From Daphnia carinata (taxonomy: Eukaryota > Arthropoda > Branchiopoda > Diplostraca > Daphniidae): a stretch of 64,000 nucleotides of DNA. A program made the position numbers and the translations under genes. The notes under the pieces are model-generated. The model did no database searches, was not told the origin of the DNA, and saw only the letters and a list, made by a program, of their open reading frames with translations. This document shows, piece after piece, positions 60,101 through 64,000 of this stretch; the first letter of the stretch is position 1, and every line of letters starts with the position of its first letter. Location of the stretch: the NCBI RefSeq assembly GCF_022539665.2, contig NC_081338.1, forward strand, positions 6,312,446-6,376,445, in the 5' to 3' direction.

Positions 60101-63100
60101 AGTCGCGCTGTTCTTGCTGGATAGCTGACTCATCAGATCGGCGTTCAGAGTCCGGATCTTTTGCAGACGGAGCCGGACGTAACGAGCTCGTGTGAAATCG
60201 AGTAACTCGGCTGTCGGAAGGCCGGCTCCTGGCCGCCCTTTAATCAACGATGTATGAATCTAAGGGGGAAAAAATTTATTTGTTATATATTTTAGTTATA
60301 AAATTAAAAAATAAATTTAACAACATACTTCTCCGTCTTCCAACGGATCCAGTTTGGAGTAGAAGGCAGTACAAATGACTTCGCTATCGCTCCTGTAAGT
60401 TGGATTACCTTCACGCGGTTCTATTCCGTACCTACAGCGCGTAAGAAAAATCGTTATTATTATATTATCTTATTTGAAAGGTAAAAAGAGAAATACAACA
60501 ATTAAATTTGTTTAGGATTTTAAATATTACCGGGAAAGACATTCAGCTTCGCTCAAAGCGTAATATTGCCATGGAAGGAAAGTAACGCCATCTATGGAGC
60601 GCTCCAATATCCAATTGCCAGGACGTGGGGAGATGGCAGACTTGACCACAACGTACGCCACTTGATACACCTGTGTTAATTAAAAAAACATATAATGAAG
60701 TCCATAAATTAGAGTATTCAAATCTGAAAATAATAATAAATAATATAGTCATTTGAGCCAAACACTAACATTGTAAGATTTCACAAGATATTTCGCTCTA
60801 TAAAAAGGAAATGGAATCCAACTAATAAACTGGAGAATTTCCAAGAAAGGGAAAACAGCTAGCGGACAATCATAATAAGAGAAATGTGTTGTTGTTGTCT
60901 GCCCAGTTCGCCCTTAACGACTGCCCTTAAATGGTCTTCTAAACTTCATTTCACGCGCTTGGACTGTTATTTGGATTAGTTTTTTGTTGTTGCTAAATAT
61001 TTTTTTTTTTAAAGGAAATCCATTCCCAATGAAAAATGACACGGCGAAAGATTCGCTTCACGACCAAACAAAAGAAAGGCGAAATAAACGTAAACAATTT
61101 TTTTTTTTTCAGGGAAATAATAAATAGCGTCCCACACACATTTTTTTTTTCTCTTTAGCGCGAAGGCGTTTCTGACTCTTGTTGATTTAGTTCATTAAAA
61201 ATACACCATCAGAATTCACGCAGATGGTCGAGAAAAAATTTGAAGTTTGTCGTTCCAATTTGCATATCCACAGCGACCCTCTTTTTTTTTCGCGTTTAAA
61301 CAACTCGTTTGTTTTACGCCAGGATTAATTAAACATAGAACAACTGACGTCAAACTTAAAATATGACGTCATTAAAAAAAATCTTTCCTATTAAACGAAA
61401 ATTTTAAATAGAAGATAAAAAAAAAAGCAGAATGATGATGAAGAAGATGAGGAAGAAAAAAAAGGGCGGACTGGAATTGTGATGCGGTGCCACCCTACGC
61501 CCATCTTTTTTCTTCCAGCGTAACCAACAATCCCCCGGACCCTAACAACGCGGCACTCCACCCATTCAACGCATAGTCACGACATTTTCAAAGATTGCTT
61601 TCTTTTTCCTTCATCCCATTCTTGTTTCCCCCCATTTTCTTCTTACATACAAAGCCAGAATTTTTTATGATGATTTTCAATAAAATATTTCGATTCTTTT
61701 CCTCACAAACCCCCACGTTCACACTATTAAATTACAATAACAAAAGAATTCATGAGCTGGAATAAAATATTAGGATAATTTCCATACCCCGTTCTGTTTG
61801 TACACGTAAAAAACAAACAATTATAGTTGAAGAGAAAGGGACAGAAAATCCTATGACAGCTGAATGGCTTTTAAAGCCATTAAAAAAAGGGGGTCAGTGT
61901 CATGATTTCTTGACATGTCCAATCTAACGCGACAATCTTTTTTCTTTTTAAAAAAAAAAACAACCTTTCAATAGTACCCATCTTTCCCATTTTTTTTTTA
62001 TTGGCATGGCCGTCCGGTTCGTGCAGCAAAACACTTAAACAAGCGCCCATAGAGAGCTTTAAAACATTTTTGCCTGTATGAGATTGATCATCATGTTTTT
62101 TTCTAACGTGGGTACGTGCTTCTATTGCGCTCAACTCTTTTTTTTTCCCCCAACATTGCCAACCAAATAGAAAAAAGATCCATCGCTCAAGTCACGCGTC
62201 TCCGTGACGAGGAATTTTTTTTTTTTGATCCTCCTTTATCCATCGTTATTTCTACCCTTTGCAACAGATTTAAAAGACGGAAGGAATTTTTCCTTTTAAA
62301 AAAGGGAAACATATCGACACGTAACGCGCTCCCTTTTTTCCCCTATGCGATCCATCATAGAAATTTAAAAGTGAAATAAAAATTATTTGTTTTTAAACCG
62401 GTCGACGTGATTTGTTTTCTCCGCATTCCTAAATAAGAGGAATTCCATTTCCTTCGAGTGAGAAAAAACAATTGGCGGTTTTTTTCGTGAAACAAGTTGA
62501 TTTCACTTTTGTTCCGTTATTAATGTGACTGGTATGCGACCCAAAAAGAAACAATCACAAAGAGACTTGTAGACGACAAAATTTACGAGCGATAAAAAAA
62601 CTGATGGGTTAGTGTAGCGTGCGGTCACGATTCTCTTTCTCTTATTACAACTGGATTTTTTTTTTTGTTTCTCTCCCTTTCTCTTTTCCCCCGTGTGTGT
62701 GTGTTTTGCTTCGTTGCCATTATCATCTCTCTTGCGCTACGCGTATAAATTTTCGGTTCACACACAGAGACAGAGACAGATGGAAGTGATGAAAGAAAAA
62801 GAAAATTCCCGACTCTTTACCTGTTTCAGGTCGAGGGTGATTGTGACCCATTCGAAGCGGCGACCGTTCTGAAGCGTGGGACTTTGCCACCGGCTGTTGG
62901 TGCCGTCGATAACGTTCGTGATGGGATGGCGGTATTCGGGGTCTTTATCGTCACACACCTAAAACAAATTCAGAAATGATTCCCGTGTTTTTAAATTCAA
63001 AAACAAATTTTGAAAAAAGATTCTTCGGATGTTTTTCCAAAAGAATCCGTTAAAGATTCTTGTGAAAGACATGTCGGAAAAAAGAAAAACGGCTATTGTT

Positions 63101-63533
63101 ATTAGGCCAGCACACAGTTTTTAGGAAATGACTAATTCGATACAGACGGAGCAATTTGTAAGAGCCTAAAAAAAGAAGCGGCTCTAAAGAGCTTTCTCAG
63201 CAGCTGAGAGCAGCTTTTTAACTTCACATGTGGGTGTATAAATAGCAAAGCCGCCCAGGAGCAGCCGTCAATATTTTTGTTTTAAAGCGACACAAAATGT
63301 CAAACTATAAACTTACGCCACATTGGGGTTCACGAACGTAGACATGTTCGACCAGCCTGCAATAGATTTCCGGCCCGTCGGATGACGACTGGCCGCACGT
63401 GGCATTAGACGTCACTTCAGCGTCTGCCGCCAAATTGAACACGGACGGGAATAAACCTTGGGTCGGCTTCAAGTCTTGATGATAGGAAGAAGCAATTCCA
63501 TCCGGATCGCCAGCTCCGTTCATTGGCTGATAA
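46326..63533 (-). CDS. wb: Laminin alpha chain, alpha1/2 type (wing blister-like), 5' end missing
   Basis: Laminin alpha is the long chain of the basement-membrane heterotrimer that binds integrins. Reading the minus strand, about 24 exons run from 63,533 to the stop at 46,326. In order: LN domain (63,533 to about 60,050); EGF-like LE repeats; first laminin-IV domain L4a (about 59,330-58,800); more LE repeats (58,702-53,260); second L4 (52,905-52,369); LE repeats (52,278-51,476); coiled coil (51,415 to about 49,620); and five LG domains (LG1 49,600-49,000, LG2 to 48,380, LG3 to 47,660, LG4 to 47,010, LG5 to 46,326). Two L4 domains plus five LG match alpha1/2, not alpha3/5. An ARGDS motif in L4a recalls the RGD reported for Drosophila wing blister. 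The signal-peptide exon was not found in the window. Confidence 0.93.
49620..51415 (-). other. wb: Laminin coiled-coil (long arm) exons
   Basis: Exons 51,415-51,065; 51,003-50,708; 50,644-49,780; and the start of 49,718. Starts with CEDGCTGALFDEVDQMV, then a long Lys/Glu/Ala/Leu-rich heptad region. This is the segment that wraps with the beta and gamma chains. Confidence 0.85.
51476..52278 (-). other. wb: Laminin LE repeats C-terminal to L4b
   Basis: One exon with about five EGF-like repeats, for example CHCNGRSETCDRETGRC and CNCKPGITGRDCTYC. A third RGD (FRGDKC) is encoded at 51,678-51,686. Confidence 0.85.
52369..52905 (-). other. wb: Second laminin-IV domain (L4b) exons
   Basis: Exons 52,905-52,786 and 52,715-52,369. 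GLMITYDPPGPDAPN, then LALPGDGQLQFKTGETQ and FFDTPLYWQLPASFAGDRTT are L4-domain sequence. The preceding CFCFGRSSSC opens the split LE unit. It contains a second RGD (VRGDV, 52,617-52,625). Confidence 0.82.
54122..54791 (-). other. Laminin intron with poly-A run
   Basis: Holds a long A run (54,148-54,176 on the plus strand) and no coding sequence. Confidence 0.5.
55679..55925 (-). CDS. Candidate alternative first exon of laminin alpha (signal peptide)
   Basis: Inside the 2.4-kb intron between laminin exons 57,500-57,320 and 54,898-54,792, the minus strand has an open frame that starts at an ATG (55,925, or 55,901). It begins with a strong signal peptide (MNQFALVLLWLCVLSLSRA) and ends at a GGTAATCA donor. 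It ends in phase 1, the phase needed by the 54,898 exon: ...LGLKT-G joins GCNCNQSGSERKTC. The predicted short laminin would lack LN, L4a and the first LE block but keep the second L4, coiled coil and LG domains, like vertebrate laminin alpha3A. The mature peptide before the first LE is about 60 residues, His/Gln/Asn-rich and basic. No transcript evidence is available. Confidence 0.5.
55930..57310. other. Laminin intron upstream of the candidate alternative exon
   Basis: No second gene recognised. It would contain the promoter of the proposed short isoform. A GT/AC run (plus-strand ACACACAC at 55,970) lies within 60 bp of the ATG. Confidence 0.4.
58773..60030 (-). other. wb: Laminin LE repeats 1-4 and L4a domain (single large exon)
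   Basis: Part of one 1.49-kb exon. EGF-like repeats start at CVCNGHASACPYHPD, and CFCFDRSGNC opens L4a. L4a contains GWLVTDLQGRRIVSP, YYWLAPDDYLGKKLTAYSQ and the RGD motif at 59,060-59,068. Confidence 0.85.
60050..63533 (-). other. wb: Laminin LN domain exons
   Basis: Exons 63,533-63,317; 62,958-62,821; 60,670-60,531; 60,431-60,329; and the start of the 60,259-58,773 exon. Family landmarks are NATCG, EIYCRLVEH, WQSPTLQNG, NWILERSIDG and VICTAFYSKLDPLEDGE, ending at SIKDISIGGQC, where LE repeats start. The LN domain drives laminin network assembly. The intron 60,671-62,820 is large (2.1 kb) and shows no other gene. Confidence 0.88.
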
Positions 63534-64000
63534 TCTTTTTTTGGAAAAAAAAAGAGGGGTTTCTCATTAGCATTTATCCTTCATCAAAAGGAAGGCAATT
63601 CATCCCGCAACGGGAAGAGGAGAGGTCTTAAATATCGATTTATGCAACTCATTTTAAGAAAAGCTAAAAGAATTATTTCTGTCACGTCTTCTTCTTTTTA
63701 AACCACCAAAATTGGGTGTTGAAATGAGTGGCAAAAAGAGAAATGACGAATCCTCTTCAAAAATAAGAAGTTGAGCTTCAAAGAGAGAAACTTGAACCAT
63801 CTGAAAATTGGGAGCCACTTGACTGTGAACGAGCTATTCACTTCATCACATTGAAACGAGCAGACAACATGTAGGCACGTCAGACTACTTTGCAAAAAAA
63901 AAGGGAATTTCAACATTTCAAGCAGCTGGACAACAAGGAAAAGATGGCGCACCTGATGAACCAGAGGGGTTTTCTAGCCAACAACAAAATGTTGTGACCA
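63534..64000. other. Upstream laminin intron or 5' region
   Basis: No signal-peptide exon could be supported. A frame at 63,698-63,952 (MRHLFLVVQLLEML...) starts hydrophobically but has no clear donor in the right phase. Confidence 0.4.

Noticed and set aside
63698-63952. Laminin signal-peptide exon
   Set aside because: The peptide starts hydrophobically, but I could find no splice donor that joins it in phase to the exon starting near 63,533.
1-64000. CRISPR arrays, bacterial operons or phage genes
   Set aside because: The window has spliced animal genes throughout, and the tandem repeats lack the spacer structure of CRISPR.

Overview
The window looks like a piece of a crustacean genome, most likely a Daphnia-type cladoceran. 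This is an inference from three things: short GT-AG introns (many about 65-75 bp), secreted nucleases resembling the crab duplex-specific and shrimp DNases, and a full-size animal laminin alpha gene. I could not search any database.

Layout. (1) Bases 1-16,900 hold repeats and gene debris. A segment near 230-2095 is repeated at 4730-6600, and both copies carry a broken piece of a DIP2 gene. A long inverted repeat joins 7740-9095 to 14225-15560. A hairpin-rich repeat occurs three times, tRNA-like sequences cluster around 9.2-9.9 kb and 14.0-14.2 kb, and there are several small terminal-inverted-repeat elements. (2) 17.5-18.5 kb (minus) is a decayed ionotropic-receptor-like gene. (3) 20,044-23,123 (plus) is Elp2, the WD40 subunit of Elongator. 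(4) 23.7-45.6 kb is an accessory cluster. It has two secreted DNA/RNA non-specific endonucleases and seven members of one family of small secreted proteins. Each member has two exons, a phase-2 intron, a signal peptide, a furin-type R-R-K/R-R-G site and a four-cysteine C-terminal domain. (5) 46,326-63,533 (minus) is a laminin alpha chain of the alpha1/2 (wing blister) type, complete except for its first exon or exons.

How they fit together. Elp2 and laminin are conserved single-copy genes that frame a fast-evolving secreted-protein cluster. All seven family genes and one nuclease have a TATA-like box about 70-115 bp before the chosen ATG, which suggests strong regulated or tissue-specific expression (inference). 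The best candidates for something undescribed are the seven-gene RRKR family and an internal alternative first exon of the laminin gene. That exon encodes a signal peptide and joins in the correct phase to a downstream EGF exon, which predicts a short laminin lacking the N-terminal LN domain.
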